Assembly: GCA_023614405.1 (NCBI GenBank)
Contig: CM042684.1
Span: forward strand, 203,304,941-203,368,940
Direction of reading: 5' to 3'
DNA from: Avena insularis
Lineage: Eukaryota > Streptophyta > Magnoliopsida > Poales > Poaceae
Length of the DNA stretch: 64,000 bases
Within the stretch, counting starts at the first letter, position 1. Every line of letters starts with the position of its first letter. The position numbers and the translations under genes are program-made. Of this stretch, positions 53,794 through 64,000 are shown one piece after another. Below the pieces are notes generated by a model. That model searched no databases and was not told the DNA's origin. It saw only the letters and a list, made by a program, of their open reading frames with translations.

Positions 53794-54682
53794 ATGGATA
53801 GGCACGGTGAGTCGAGCCAACCACCTCCCCAAGAAGAAGATCAAGGACCATACATGACGCGCGCAAGTCACTTCATCGTCCGCCAAGACTTCCGTGAATG
53901 TTGCCAAGCCCTTGAGACGCGACAAGATGAACAATTTGGCGAGATGCAAGCCGAGTTCAAGAACATCGAAAACCGCTTTGATGGCCTTGAAAGACAAATG
54001 CACGCAATGCATCACAACTTTGGCCATCAAAATGAAGCGCTCCAACGCTCCGTCGCCGAAACAGATGACAATCTTCGATGCCTCATCGACGGAATGGCAA
54101 GGCCACGCTCACATGCATCAAGCTTTTCAAGTTCTTCGCATCGTCATGTTCCTCTCCAACAAGATATCCATCCAAGTGCTCCGAGACGCAATGATGCCCC
54201 CGTGGTTGAAGATGGAAGTTCTTCGAACTATGTACCTTCCCCACGGCACGCCGCAACGTCAAGCTATGATGGTGATTTCTCTTCAAGGCCGCGAGCAAGG
54301 CAAGAAGCTCACCGTCATCACGTAAGGGCACTATTAATCCAACATGAGCAACCACAAGAAGAACCGCAAGTGCAACCGCAAGTCTACCACCATCGACCGC
54401 GACACATACTTGACACAACAGTGATGACTCCAATTTGGAGAATCAAGCTCGTCTTTGACCTGAAGCTCTCCAAGATCCTCCTCCTCGTCATCATTGTAAT
54501 GAACGTCCACACCGACACCATGGTCATCACGAGGCGCCTCCTCCACCACATCAAAACTTGGAGCGCCAAGTGGTCCAAATTGAGCGACGCCTAACACGTC
54601 AAGACGCTCAAGACCATGATCTTCGCCGTGAGGCCCATGTGCCTAACCAACATCACCAACCGAGGGATGAGCCTACCCTTCG
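53794..54682 (+). pseudogene. N-terminal Gag of B2
   Basis: It starts MDRHGESSQPPPQEEDQGPY and continues through the helical ETRQDEQFGEMQ and GLERQMHAMH regions and a Ser/basic region. A missing A near 54420 (acaacagtg against acaacaagtg in B1) shifts the frame. In the ancestral frame a TGA follows NQARL at the same site as the TGA of B1. A further shift near 54650 returns to the capsid frame. Confidence 0.82.
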
Positions 54683-55360
54683 TTGTCAACCACGTCAAGT
54701 TGCCCACACCCTCGCCACAATGAGGCCCAAGCGCCTCAACCACGTCAACAACCGCGCCAAGATCAAGAGCAAGCTCCACAACAACAACATCAAGAGCAAA
54801 CTCCGCAGCAAGATTACGAGAACCAAGTTCCACCTCCTCAACCACAAGATCATCAACAAGAAGCTCATCGCAATGACTGCAATGATGAAGAAAATTTCGG
54901 CAAGCTCAAGTTCACTATGCCCAAGTTCACCGGATCTAGTGACCCCGAAGAATACCTCTCGTGGGCACTCAAAGTCGACAAGATCTTCCACATGCACAAC
55001 TATAGCAACGAGAAGATGGTCGCCATGGCTTCGCTTGAGTTTGATGATTACGCCAACCTTTGGTGGGAACAAGTTTAAGTTGCTCGTGATGCAAGACAAG
55101 AGCCGCCAATCACAACTTGGCATGCCATTAAGGCTCATATGAGATCCCGCTTTGTCCCCGCGCATTACACGCGCGAGCTCTTCAACAACCTTCAAGCTCT
55201 TCGTCAAGGGACAAAGACAGTGGAAGAGTACTTCAAGGAAATGGAACTCAACTTGATTCGTGCCAACATTGACGAGCGCATGGAACAAACTATGGCACAC
55301 TTCCTTATTGGGTTGAACCACCCAATCAAGCGCATCGTCGAGTTCTAAACATACAACACC
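54683..55360 (+). pseudogene. Gag capsid domain of B2
   Basis: It contains a Gln/Pro-rich stretch, then KFTGSSDPEEYLSWALKVDK, SLEFDDYANLWWEQV, TAA 55076 (CAA in B1), RSRFVPAHYTRELFNNL, GTKTVEEYFKEMELNL, HFLIGLNHPIKRIVEF and TAA 55346 (CAA in B1). The frame is continuous with the following protease-RT block. Confidence 0.9.
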
Positions 55361-57079
55361 ATGGTTAAGCTTGTGCACATCGCAACAAAGGTTGAACGTC
55401 AAGTGCAAGAGGATATCAAGTACAACAAGCCCAAGACGTACTTCACCTACAAGAAAGCTTCAACCGCTACACCAACAACTTTCAATGGAAGCTACTCAAG
55501 TACCTCCAAGGCTTCCTTCAAACTGCCCCCAAGTGGCAAACAAGCAAAGAATGACACACCTTTCAATGGTGAGTGCTACAAGTGTGGAGGCAAAGGGCAC
55601 AAGTCGGCCGAATGCGGAAACAAGAAAGTATTGTTTATCCACGACAATGGTGAAGAAGAGTACTTGAGTGAAGATGAATTTGATGCCCGAGTCAAGGAAG
55701 CAATGGCAAGGCAACGAGTGGAAGATGACCAAGAACTCCTCATGTGTCAACATGACGCAAGTCCATCGCTTGTTGTTACAAGGATCTTGACCACTCAAGC
55801 ACAAGAGCATGAAGACCAATGCTCCAATATCTTCCAAACACGAGCCGGCATCAACGGCAAATCTATCAAGGTGATCATTGACGGAGGGAGTTGCCACAAC
55901 CTTGCTAGCACCGAGTTGTGTGAGAAGCTCAACCTCACCCTCCATCCGCACAAGCACCCCTACCACGTGCAATGGCAAAGTGACCAAGGATCCATGAAGA
56001 TCAAGCATACCGTATTGGTCTCCTTCGCCATTGGTCCTTACAAAGATATGGTGGAGTGTGATGTGGTTCCTATGACAATTTGCCACATGCTTCTTGGTCG
56101 ACCATGGCAATTTGACAAGGCTGCTCAACATGATGGTCGCACCAATGTATGCACCTTCAAATGGCTCAACAAAACATGTGTTTTGCAACCAATGACTCCT
56201 AGCCAAATAATTGCAGACAATGCAAAGGCTTCAGCAAGGGCGCAAAGCACAACACCTACTTGTGAGAAGAGCTATGAGAGAGAGAACCACCTCATAGTGA
56301 GTGAGAGCCGCAAGCCAAACTCGAGTGGAAAAACTAAGTGTGTTCTCCTTTCCACCAAAAGTGAGATCAGAGATGTTCGGAACAACCCATCCATCTTGCA
56401 CTATGTCCTCCTTTGCAAGGGACTAGCGCAAGGAACTAATGAATTAACCAATATTCCTCCATCTTTGATGATTGTTTTGCATGAATTCAAGGATGTGTTT
56501 CTCGAAGAGCTTCCACATGGACTACCCCCTCTTCGCGACATCGAACATCGCATTGATCTCATCCCCGGCGCACCACTTCCCAACCGTGCCGCTTACCGCA
56601 TGAACCCGGAGGAGACAAAGGAGATTGAACGTCAAATCAACCAACTCGTCTCCAAAGGTTTGATCCAAGTTAGCACTAGTCCAAGTGCCGTACCCGTGAT
56701 ACTTGTTCCAAAAACGGATGATACATTACGCTTATGCATGGACTGCCGTCCAATCAATGCTATCACTATGCGTTATCGACATCCCATACCACGTCTCGAT
56801 GACATGCTTGATGAATTGTGTGGAGCCACTATTTTTTTGAAAATTGATCTTCTTAGTGGTTACCATCAAATACGCATGGCTGAAGGTGATGAGTGGAAAA
56901 CTGCCTTCAAGACCAAACTTGGTCTCTATAAATGGTTGGTTATGCCCTTTGGTTTATATAATGCCCCATCCACCTTCATGCGCCTCATGGATCACATCTT
57001 GCGTTCTCTCATTGGAAAAAGTGTTGTTGTCTATTTCGATGATATTCTTGTTTATAGCAAATCACTTGAGGACCTATAA
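55361..57079 (+). pseudogene. Zinc knuckle, protease and RT of B2
   Basis: 572 open codons, the longest in the window apart from B1. CCHC knuckle CYKCGGKGHKSAEC (about 55576-55617), acidic linker, protease (VIIDGGSCHNLASTELC, CHMLLGRPWQFDKAA), linker (LLSTKSEIRDVRNNPS), RT (VILVPKTDDTLRLCMDCRP, KIDLLSGYHQI, LVMPFGLYNAPSTF, YFDDILVYSKSLED). It ends at a 1-bp loss near 57068. Drifts: FSKIDL is FLKIDL and GLTNAP is GLYNAP. Confidence 0.94.
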
Positions 57080-58107
57080 CACATGTTAAGGAAGTTTTGC
57101 AAATCCTTCGACGTGAAAAGCTTTATGAAAATCTTCCCAAGTGGACTTTTGCTAAAGACAAGTTGATTTTTCTTGGATTTGACGTTTCTTCGAAGGGAAT
57201 TGAAGTTGATGTTTCCAAGGTATAGGACATACGTGATTGGCCCATCCCAACAAATGTGAGTGAACTCCAAAGTTTTCATGGGTTGGTCGGTTTCTATTGT
57301 TGCTTTGTGACAGACTTTTTGACCATTGCTTGTCCCCTCAACGAGTTGACAAAAAAGAATGTCACCTTTGTATGGGGCAAAGCACAAGAAAAAGCTTTTG
57401 ATGAACTCAAAAAGAGGCTCACCGAAGCACCTCTCCTTGCGTTACCGGATTTCACAAAAACTTTTGAGATAGAATGTGATGCTAGTGGTATTGGCATTGG
57501 AGGAGTCCTTATGCAAAATGGACGTCCTATAGCCTACCATAGCGAGAAACTTGATGGTGCTCGCATTAATTATCCAATTAATGACAAAGAGCTTTTTTAC
57601 TTAGTTCGTGTTCTTCAAGTTTGGCAACACTACCTATGGCCCAAAGAATTTATCATACATTCCGACCACGAGTCATTGAAATATCTCAAAGGCCAAGCCA
57701 ACTTGAGAAAGAGACACGTTAAGTGGGTTGAGTTCATGGAGTCTTTTCTGTACATTGTCAAGTATAAGAAGGGCAAAGATAATGTAGTTGCGGATGCATT
57801 GTCTCACAAACATACAAGCCTTCTTACGAGACTTGAAATCAACGTGTTGGGTCTTGAGGAAATAAAATCTTTGTATGCTTCTGATCCGTTCTTTGAACCA
57901 ATTTTCACAAAGTGCTCCAATGACAAAGGAGTTGATGGTTTCTATTTGCATAAGGCTTCCTCTTTAAACAAAACAAGCTTTGCATTCCGAAGTCATCCCT
58001 CCAACTCTTGCTTCTCCAAGAATCTCATGGTGGAGGCCTTATGGGTTACTTTGGCTGTACCAAGACATTGGACATGCTCTCCACTCACTACTTTTGGCCC
58101 AAGATGA
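57080..58107 (+). pseudogene. RT end, RNase H and integrase zinc region of B2
   Basis: After the shift, TAG 57223 interrupts the segment before [13 protein letters not shown]. The open part 57256-58107 holds [12 protein letters not shown], the RNase H blocks [33 protein letters not shown] and [14 protein letters not shown], and VVADALSHK (Arg to His in the SRK motif). The frame is lost near 58055, within the integrase zinc region. Confidence 0.92.
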
Positions 58108-59113
58108 AGCGCGACGTGGAGCGCTAGGTTCAACGATGCACGACATGTGTTCAAGCTAAGTCGCAAGCTAATCCCTATGGTCTTTATTTGCCATTGCCTA
58201 TTCCTCATACACCTTGGTCCGACATTAGCATGGATTTCATATTAGGATTGCCTAGATCTAAGCATGGTCATGACTCTATATTTTTTGTTGTGGATCGCTT
58301 TTCCAAAATGGCACACTTCACACCGTGCCATAAGACCGACGATGCTTCACATGTTGTAAATTTGGTTTTCAGGGAAATCGTCCGTCTTCACGGTGTGCCA
58401 CGAACAATAGTCTCCGACCGCAACGTCAAATTCATGAGCTACTTATGGAAGACCCTCATGGCCAAGCTCGGCGTCAAGATCCTCTTTTCATCCGCATCGC
58501 ATCCTCAAACCTATGGACAAACCGAGGTTGTCAACCGAAGCCTCGGAACTCTTCTACGTGTGTTGATCAAGAAAAACTTGAAGGATTGGGAGGAATGCAT
58601 TCCACGTGTCGAGTTCGCCTACAACCGATCCAAGCACTCAACAACCAAGATGAGTCCATTCATGATCATCTATGGTTTCAAGCCCCTCACCGCGCTCGAC
58701 ATCCTACCACTACCTCTCCATGAGTGCATGAACATGGACGTCGAGAAGCACACACAAGCTATGAAGAAGCTTCATGAAGAAACAAGGGCTACTATCGAAT
58801 AACAAGTCCTTCGCCAAGCTTCAAGATTAAACAAGGATAAGAAGGAGATGATCTTTGAAGAAGGTGATCTTGTGTGGATACACCTAAGCAAACACCGCTT
58901 CCCCAAGGAACACGACTCCAAACTCAAGCCAAGAGGAGATGGTCCCTTCAAGGTCCTCAAGAGAATCAACAACAACGCCTACATCATCGACATAGCGGCG
59001 TCCAAGTAACTCACAAGCAATACGTTCAACGTCAAAGATCTCTCACCCTACCATGGAGATGTTCAAGATGACAACCATGGAGAGTCGATGACGACTTTTC
59101 CCAAGGGGGGAGT
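58108..59113 (+). pseudogene. Integrase of B2
   Basis: The open block 58188-58802 carries [48 protein letters not shown] (Asp of RDV is Asn) and [12 protein letters not shown], so catalytic Asp, Asp and Glu are retained. TAA 58800 (CAA in B1) and a TAA near 59007 (TAC in B1) interrupt the C-terminal module ([50 protein letters not shown]). The frame then passes into the LTR. Confidence 0.92.
59101..59113 (+). promoter_or_regulatory. Polypurine tract of B2
   Basis: CCAAGGGGGGAGT directly precedes the LTR start TGATGCAGCCC. Confidence 0.85.
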
Positions 59114-60098
59114 TGATGCAGCCCGTCCTACGGACGCTCCTACATCTACACCAACAAGTCCCCCAAGTGGACCGATGACCCGTGCCCAAGCCAAGCTCCT
59201 TTAAGCTAAGGTGAATTCATTCCTTCAAGCTACGAATGGCCTTCTACTTCATGCCAATTCCTTATGCATCCTCAGGTACGAACCCCATGAAGAAATGCCA
59301 AGAGAAGGAGCCAAGCCAATGCGAGCCGGAGTCCCAGGCCAAACCGGCGCTAGGACCGGTGGACCAGAATCCTCGCTGGAACGTCCGACGCATGCCCTGG
59401 CGGACCGGACCAGCGACCGGAAATACCGGCGCGTGCCGAGAACTTTCGGCGCTGACCGAACAACACCTCTTTGAGCCGTTCTGGTTTCGACCGGAAATTC
59501 TGGCGCCGATTCCAGCGCCGCCGAGCTTATTGCCAGAATCATCCCCTGGACATCAACGTGGGTTTGATGCCCGAGAATATTCCTATTTCGTCCAGTTTTC
59601 ACCCTTTTATGCCTAAAGTACCCCTGAACCAGTGGTTGGCCTATATATAGTCCCCCACCTCCATTGTAAACCCTAGGCATGATATTTGGAATTAGTGGAA
59701 ACCCCTTGTGGATCTATCTAGTTCTTGCCTCATGCTCCTTGACAAAGGAGCACCAAATATCATAAACCTCGTTGGAGTTTGCATCATGCCTCCGCGTTGT
59801 ACTAGGCCTTGGCATCAGTGTCCCTTTGCCAAGACGTCAAGATCTCACCGAGTCTCCCATCTCGCCATGCCGATTCGAGAGAGAGTCCTCCGCCCGACGC
59901 TAATCCTAGGGATTGTGCCGGATCAGTCACAGCCGGCGTGAGATATTAGTGTGTATCGTGGTTTTGCGTGTGTGTGTTCATCGCGTTCTTCATGCGTGAG
60001 TTCATCGTGTTGATCCTCCCCTCCTTCCCCCGCACTCCATCCTTGATTTGAGTGGGATTCGTGAAAGATCGCGCCACCCTAGAGGTTTGCCCTCAATA
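59114..60098 (+). repeat. 3' LTR of B2
   Basis: 985 bp, TGATGCAGCCCGTCC ... CCCTCAATA, then TSD GTTTT. It lacks about 30 bp near 59225 relative to the 5' LTR and has further deletions around the palindromes. Pol-tail frame interrupted by TAA 59202. CTATATATAG lies near 59640. Confidence 0.94.
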
Positions 60099-60103
60099 GT
60101 TTT

Positions 60104-60743
60104 GCTCGGTTTTCCCAAAGTAATTGTAATGGTCACTGGTGTCTAGGGTCTATGGGCTCACTACCGAGGGCCACATTATTAGTGGTTCAATTACATCCCA
60201 TAGCAGCCAACGAATATGAGCTCCAACCCCCTAGCACTTCCTTCGCCACGAAGCCTCGGCGCTCGACTTTGAAGGATGGTTATGAGGGTAGTGAGAGGCG
60301 ACGTTCCCATCAATATATAGCGAGGTGCCTATGGTGACTTCGTCAAGCTCAAGCCCCGCGGGATCAGTGTCAAGATCTAGTCTTTCTGAAGTGCTCATAG
60401 GTGTAGGGTGTGCGTACCTACATTCATAGGGGTGAGTGTGTGTACACATTTGTGAGCGTCTCCGTTTTGTAATGGGTTTTTGCAAAAAGAGAGGGGGGCC
60501 TTTGGTTTATTTACTTATTGAGTTTTGATCTGTTTTCCAAAAGTACTCCATGTGATGCAAGTCAAACTAGGTGAGTGATGTTTGGGGGCCCACGGGCTCT
60601 CTAGCGCGGGCCCCAGTTATCAGTGGTCGAGTTAAATCCAATACAGAGTAGTAGCCAGCGAATGTGAGGACCGGCTTCCCTACCTCTTCCTTCTCCATGA
60701 AGCCTCTGCGCTAGGCTTTGAAGGCGTGCTATTTTTTCGAGCA
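60104..60743 (+). repeat. Promoter-like tandem repeat, end of unit 1, unit 2 and unit 3
   Basis: Unit 2 runs 60138-60576 (439 bp) and includes the LINE/SINE-like tail. Unit 3 (from 60577) keeps gatgtttgggggcccacgg, gggccccagttatcagtgg and ctccatgaagcctctgcgct, then leads directly into the GRF pseudogene start at 60744. The GGGCCC-rich start and short AT-free stretch look like a grass gene promoter that was duplicated upstream. Confidence 0.6.
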
Positions 60744-61309
60744 ATGTCGGCGGATTCAGTCATGCCGGTCCGGCGAACGACGGGGGACCTTGATGCGCAA
60801 GGCGGCCATCTTAGGGTAAGTACGCTAGAGTTCACGGTCTCAGTTTATTTTCTCGAATTCAGCTTATGGGTTCTCTCCTTTTGGGGGTTTTCTCTATTCT
60901 GCCCGTCTCGATCCATGATGTTTCTTGGGTTCAGATGCTGGCACAAATGGTAGAAGTGGAGTGGTACGACATTGTTACCGATGCGGATCTCCGGCTCTGG
61001 TGCGACTATGCCCTGGCGCCCCGTCGCCGCGTCGCGTTCGAGCGAACAAACTTTGGCTGCAGGTTCTTGGGTTGCAACTACGAATGTGAGCGCTGCACGT
61101 TCGTCCACTAGGTAGATCTACTGCACTCACTTTCGCTGCAGCGCGCGATGATGTCGCTGTGGTTACAGCTCGAGATCCGCGATAACCTCTAAGAGGAGGA
61201 GCAGGAGCGCCATCAGATGCATGCCAAGGAGATGGCTGCAGAGTTAACAGATGTCTCCAACTCACTGCACTCAGTCGTAAATAGGATAGATGCTCTTAGA
61301 TTTGGGTAG
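60744..61309 (+). pseudogene. GRF-type zinc-finger gene remnant, two exons
   Basis: Exon 1 (60744-60815, 24 codons from MSADSVMPVRRTTGD) ends at a GTAAGT donor. The intron is 60816-60934 (119 bp, ends TTCAG). Exon 2 continues in phase with MLAQMVEVEWYDIV, then LWCDYALAPRRRVAFERTN, FGCRFLGCNYECERCTFVH. The Cys-x-x...Asn-x-Gly-x-Arg-Phe...Cys...Cys-x-Phe pattern is that of a GRF zinc finger, which normally ends Trp-x-Asp; here TAG 61109 replaces the Trp. The same frame continues with a coiled-coil-like segment, TAA 61190, and ends TAG 61307. Similar short GRF proteins are common in grasses (family knowledge). Confidence 0.55.
60816..60934 (+). other. Predicted intron of the GRF pseudogene
   Basis: It begins GTAAGTA and ends TTGGGTTCAG, with a T-rich interior. 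Removing it keeps the reading frame. Predicted from consensus only. Confidence 0.5.
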
Positions 61310-62140
61310 TTAGAGCTGGACATTAGGTTCTTAACCAAGTATGGTCTGCAATCTAGATATTGAGCATACTCATGATGCTTTTGGTGGCTGGCTGTAGATT
61401 CCACTAATAATTAAATAATCCCCTTTTGTTTACTAGTACTCACCATCTCATAGTACTGCCACGGTAAATTACACTAGGTTAATTAATATGGGAGTAGTTG
61501 ACAGTCTGCTTACAGCCCTTCTGGAGTATGTGGTTACTACTAATTGATCTAGTTTATGTGTTACTAGTATCTCTATCTATATACGAGATCGCTACATTTT
61601 TTGCACATTTGTGCACCTCCCCCGTCGCGCACCTTCTTTACCCAGCAGCGTCCACCTTTCTATCGCATCAGTGCAATCTCCGGTGAGTCCGCAACCATCT
61701 GGATGGTTGTTTAGGTGATTGCTATTTGAAATAGTAGATCTATATGCCACATTAGGAAGTTGGGATCACCATGGATGTAGCCATGGAATTAGTTATAAGG
61801 TCCACTGAAAATAGGTAAGTATATGCTGCCAAGAAGAGTCTTTTGAGGATGGGAAGCTTGCCCCTGGCTTTATTTCACAGAACGGTCCTCTGATGAACAA
61901 TGCAGATGTAATTTGCTGCATATCGTTCATAAACAGATTATTGTTTGCCGGTGTCCTGCATTGCTAAGTTCTTTAAATTATATTGTTTGTTAAAGGGAAA
62001 CACGCCCAATCCTTAGCATCGGATTAATGCACGTATCCTTCTTTGCATTGCAAACTTGATGTGTTCTTTCCTAAAATTTACTGGTTTTGCTGCATTTCAT
62101 TTAGCATCATGCGCATGCCCACCCATGGAGGAGGCATTAT
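61310..62140. other. Unassigned sequence downstream of the GRF pseudogene
   Basis: AT-rich with no open frame of note, no LTR ends and no known repeat that I recognise. The first part may be the 3' region of the GRF remnant. Confidence 0.4.
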
Positions 62141-64000
62141 TGTAGTGACCTCGGATCAAGTAAGATCCTAAGTCCCTGTGATTAACATGCTAGTCCCTGG
62201 ATCAATAGCTAGCACTCACAGTCGATGAAATATCATGTAAAACACAAGCCTTTATTACATGAATCGAATAATCCAGAGTTTACATTATTACAACAGAAGC
62301 GATGTAAATACAACTTGGAGTCCCATCAATGCCACAGGCAGGTTGAGTGAAGACCCGCGATCCTAGCGCACCTTTCAACGATCTCTGAAATTCTGCACAT
62401 GAAACGTGCAGCCAACAAGTTGGGTCAATACTTTGAATGTATTGGCAAATTACACCAAGGAAAGAAAGGACTATCTCTACATGCAAGGCTAGTTTAGGCT
62501 GTAGAGTTCATTTGCATAAAGCTAGTTTTCTTAAGTAGAGAGAAGAATGGAAGATTGCCCTACTTTGTAAACATTTGCTTTGATAAAATAAGGTCGAGTG
62601 GCACACGAGGATATTACGCACCAAGTGTCCAAACAACCAGACACTTGGATATTACGCACCAAGCGTCACTTGGATATTACACACCAAGTTTCCCAAAACC
62701 CCACCCATTAGCGATATTACGCACGCCATGGGGTTTTAAAACTTTGTTTTAGAAAAGAGAGAGGAAGATCCTTCAGAGGCTCCATCCTTCAGACGCTCAT
62801 TGTTGTTCTGTTACCGTGAACATGGCTGATCGATCAGATTGCAATACTCTCGAGAGCTTGTGCACTTTACCCACAATCCACGATCAAGTCATTTTACAGA
62901 CAAGACCATGGCGAGGCTTTCCCTTAGTAGCCCCTCTACCTTTCGGATCCAACCGTGCCCAGAATCCTCCAAATGTTGGTACCCAGGTGAGGTTTCCCAC
63001 TAAGTACTAGGCCAAGACAGAGCCCATAATGTATTGTGGTTGCACTAGAAGCTTCTGAATTCTGAAACATGGCAGACTTCTTTGATTCCTGGGCGGCCGT
63101 CCTCCACCAAATATCACAACGTTGAACCGACAACCATTCCGCCCAGAAGAAAACTTAGTTTTATTTTGAAGTGGATTTGAGAAGAAAAGTTTGCTCTAGA
63201 GAGCCTTTATACTTAGAAAATTTCTTGTCTTTCGAACCCCCCAACGGTACTTTGTATATATAGCATAGCAAGCAATACTTAGCAAAAACAGGGGTAACCT
63301 ATTAGGACGGGAAATCCTAAGTATAGAGCTACTCATGGCATACTACAAAATCATCGCACTTGCAAAATAATACTAAGGAAAAATTCTACTAGAGTATCCT
63401 ACACATGCATACTACAGAATTTTGAAGATCACATGCATAGAATCAAAACTGAGACAAAATTATGAACAAGTGGTGTAACTTGCCTTATGTTGATAATATG
63501 GGTGTTAGATTGTATTTCTCCGCAGCAATCGCACTCTCCGAACAATCTAATACGAGGACAAGGTAGTTCCAATAAAAACAAATGCAAACATAGCAAACAC
63601 AACAAGGATGATCGAAAACATGCATGATGATTTAACATGACACAATGGTTATAATTAGTATTATGAACATTAATATATCATATGATGCATGTATGAGTTC
63701 ATTTAATGCAATAGGGTATTTTATCATTAAATGTCGATTTCTGTAAAGGGGTTTTAATAGTTCTGTTGAAACCTCTGTACTAATTGCCGTATTAAATTGT
63801 ATCTAAAGTGTACTGGATAGAGGGCATTAATACGAACCAGTAGCAATTGGATTCAACTTAATCGGAGTTATAAATCTTTTCTTATGATTTAAATAGTGTT
63901 TAATGGAGTTTAAATCATTGAAACAATTTCTGTTGTCTAAAATTCAAACTAAATATAGATCTGTAATCTACATGATAATGTGATTCTAGAGACATATTAT
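62141..64000 (-). repeat. Probable long gypsy LTR, cut by the window end
   Basis: TGTAGTGACCTCGG at 62141 resembles the left end of S1 (TGTAACTACCTCGG), which suggests the 3' end of a minus-strand LTR of the same broad type. The rest alternates moderately GC-rich (62.3-63.2 kb) and AT-rich (63.3-64.0 kb) non-coding sequence, as in S1. No second end is visible. ATTAT precedes it. Low-certainty call. Confidence 0.4.
62606..62728 (+). repeat. Four short direct repeats GGATATTACGCACCAAG
   Basis: Units begin near 62608 (GGATATTACGCACCAAGTG), 62646 (GGATATTACGCACCAAGCG), 62672 (GGATATTACACACCAAGTT) and 62710 (CGATATTACGCACGCCATG), spaced 26 to 38 bp apart. Non-coding. Confidence 0.8.

Larger units (their letters stand above)
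51509..60098 (+). mobile_element. B2: full-length B-family (CRM-like) retrotransposon
   Basis: 5' LTR 51509-52526, primer site, leader, gag, protease, RT, RNase H, integrase, polypurine tract and 3' LTR 59114-60098, with GTTTT on both sides (51504-51508 and 60099-60103). The 3' LTR ends CAATA instead of CAACA. Frameshifts near 54420, 54650, 57068 and 58055 and several stops make it defective. Compared with B1 the coding sequence is close, but the palindromes in LTR and leader differ. Confidence 0.96.

Noticed and set aside
59211..59616. Frames in the B2 3' LTR beyond TAA 59202 as separate genes
   Set aside because: They are the remainder of the interrupted LTR Pol tail and its shifted frames; the 5' LTR shows the uninterrupted version.

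Overview
The window is nuclear DNA of a flowering plant, almost certainly a grass. It consists nearly entirely of Ty3/gypsy LTR retrotransposons nested in one another. All recognisable pol domains are of grass chromovirus type: two families (called A and B here) look like the CRM clade, and one (C) looks like the Tekay/Del clade with a C-terminal chromodomain. I see no rRNA, tRNA gene, CRISPR array or prokaryotic feature. The only plausible host-gene remnant is a short spliced GRF-type zinc-finger pseudogene near 60.7-61.3 kb. The species cannot be named from this sequence. Family names and clade assignments rest on motif recognition, not on a database search.

Layout. 1-3683: 3' part of an A element (A0), cut inside its LTR. 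3684-12339: a B element (B1) on the minus strand, with one LTR clipped. 12340-13578: pieces of another B element in fold-back arrangement (B0). 13579-40448: an old Tekay-like element (C). Its 3' LTR, about 2.95 kb, is split by three later insertions: a 4.6-kb solo LTR (S1, 19319-23924, TSD CAGCC), a complete A element with an internal 2.2-kb tandem duplication (A1, 24575-34391, TSD GTGTA), and a 4.8-kb non-autonomous element (A2, minus, 34771-39579, TSD CAGGG). 40449-43731: a truncated relative of A2 (A3, minus). 43732-47659: a second kind of non-autonomous element (D, gag-like plus protease only), interrupted by a solo B LTR (43865-44884). 47660-50868: two unrelated tandem-duplicated sequences, the second interrupted by another solo B LTR (48960-50007, TSD GAATG). 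51147-60743: tandem promoter-like repeats interrupted by a complete B element (B2, 51509-60098, TSD GTTTT), leading into the GRF pseudogene. 62141 to the end: probably another long gypsy LTR on the minus strand, cut by the window edge.

How it fits together. A and B supplied gag, protease, RT, RNase H and integrase, although every copy here is broken by frameshifts and stops. A2, A3 and D lack RT and integrase and would have depended on such helpers. Several signals support a shared mobilisation system: an initiator-Met-type primer site (A, B, A2, A3); a conserved motif near the LTR 3' end (AAGATCGGGCCACCC in A and B; its first half in D); and a Pol tail encoded inside the LTR (A, B, A2, A3).

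The most unusual signal is a pair of arrays of short palindromes, one upstream of the LTR TATA box and one in the leader downstream of the primer site. The position is the same in A and B, but the palindrome sequence differs between subfamilies (CTGCCGCGGCAG, CCGGAGACTCCGG, CCGGAAATTCCGG).
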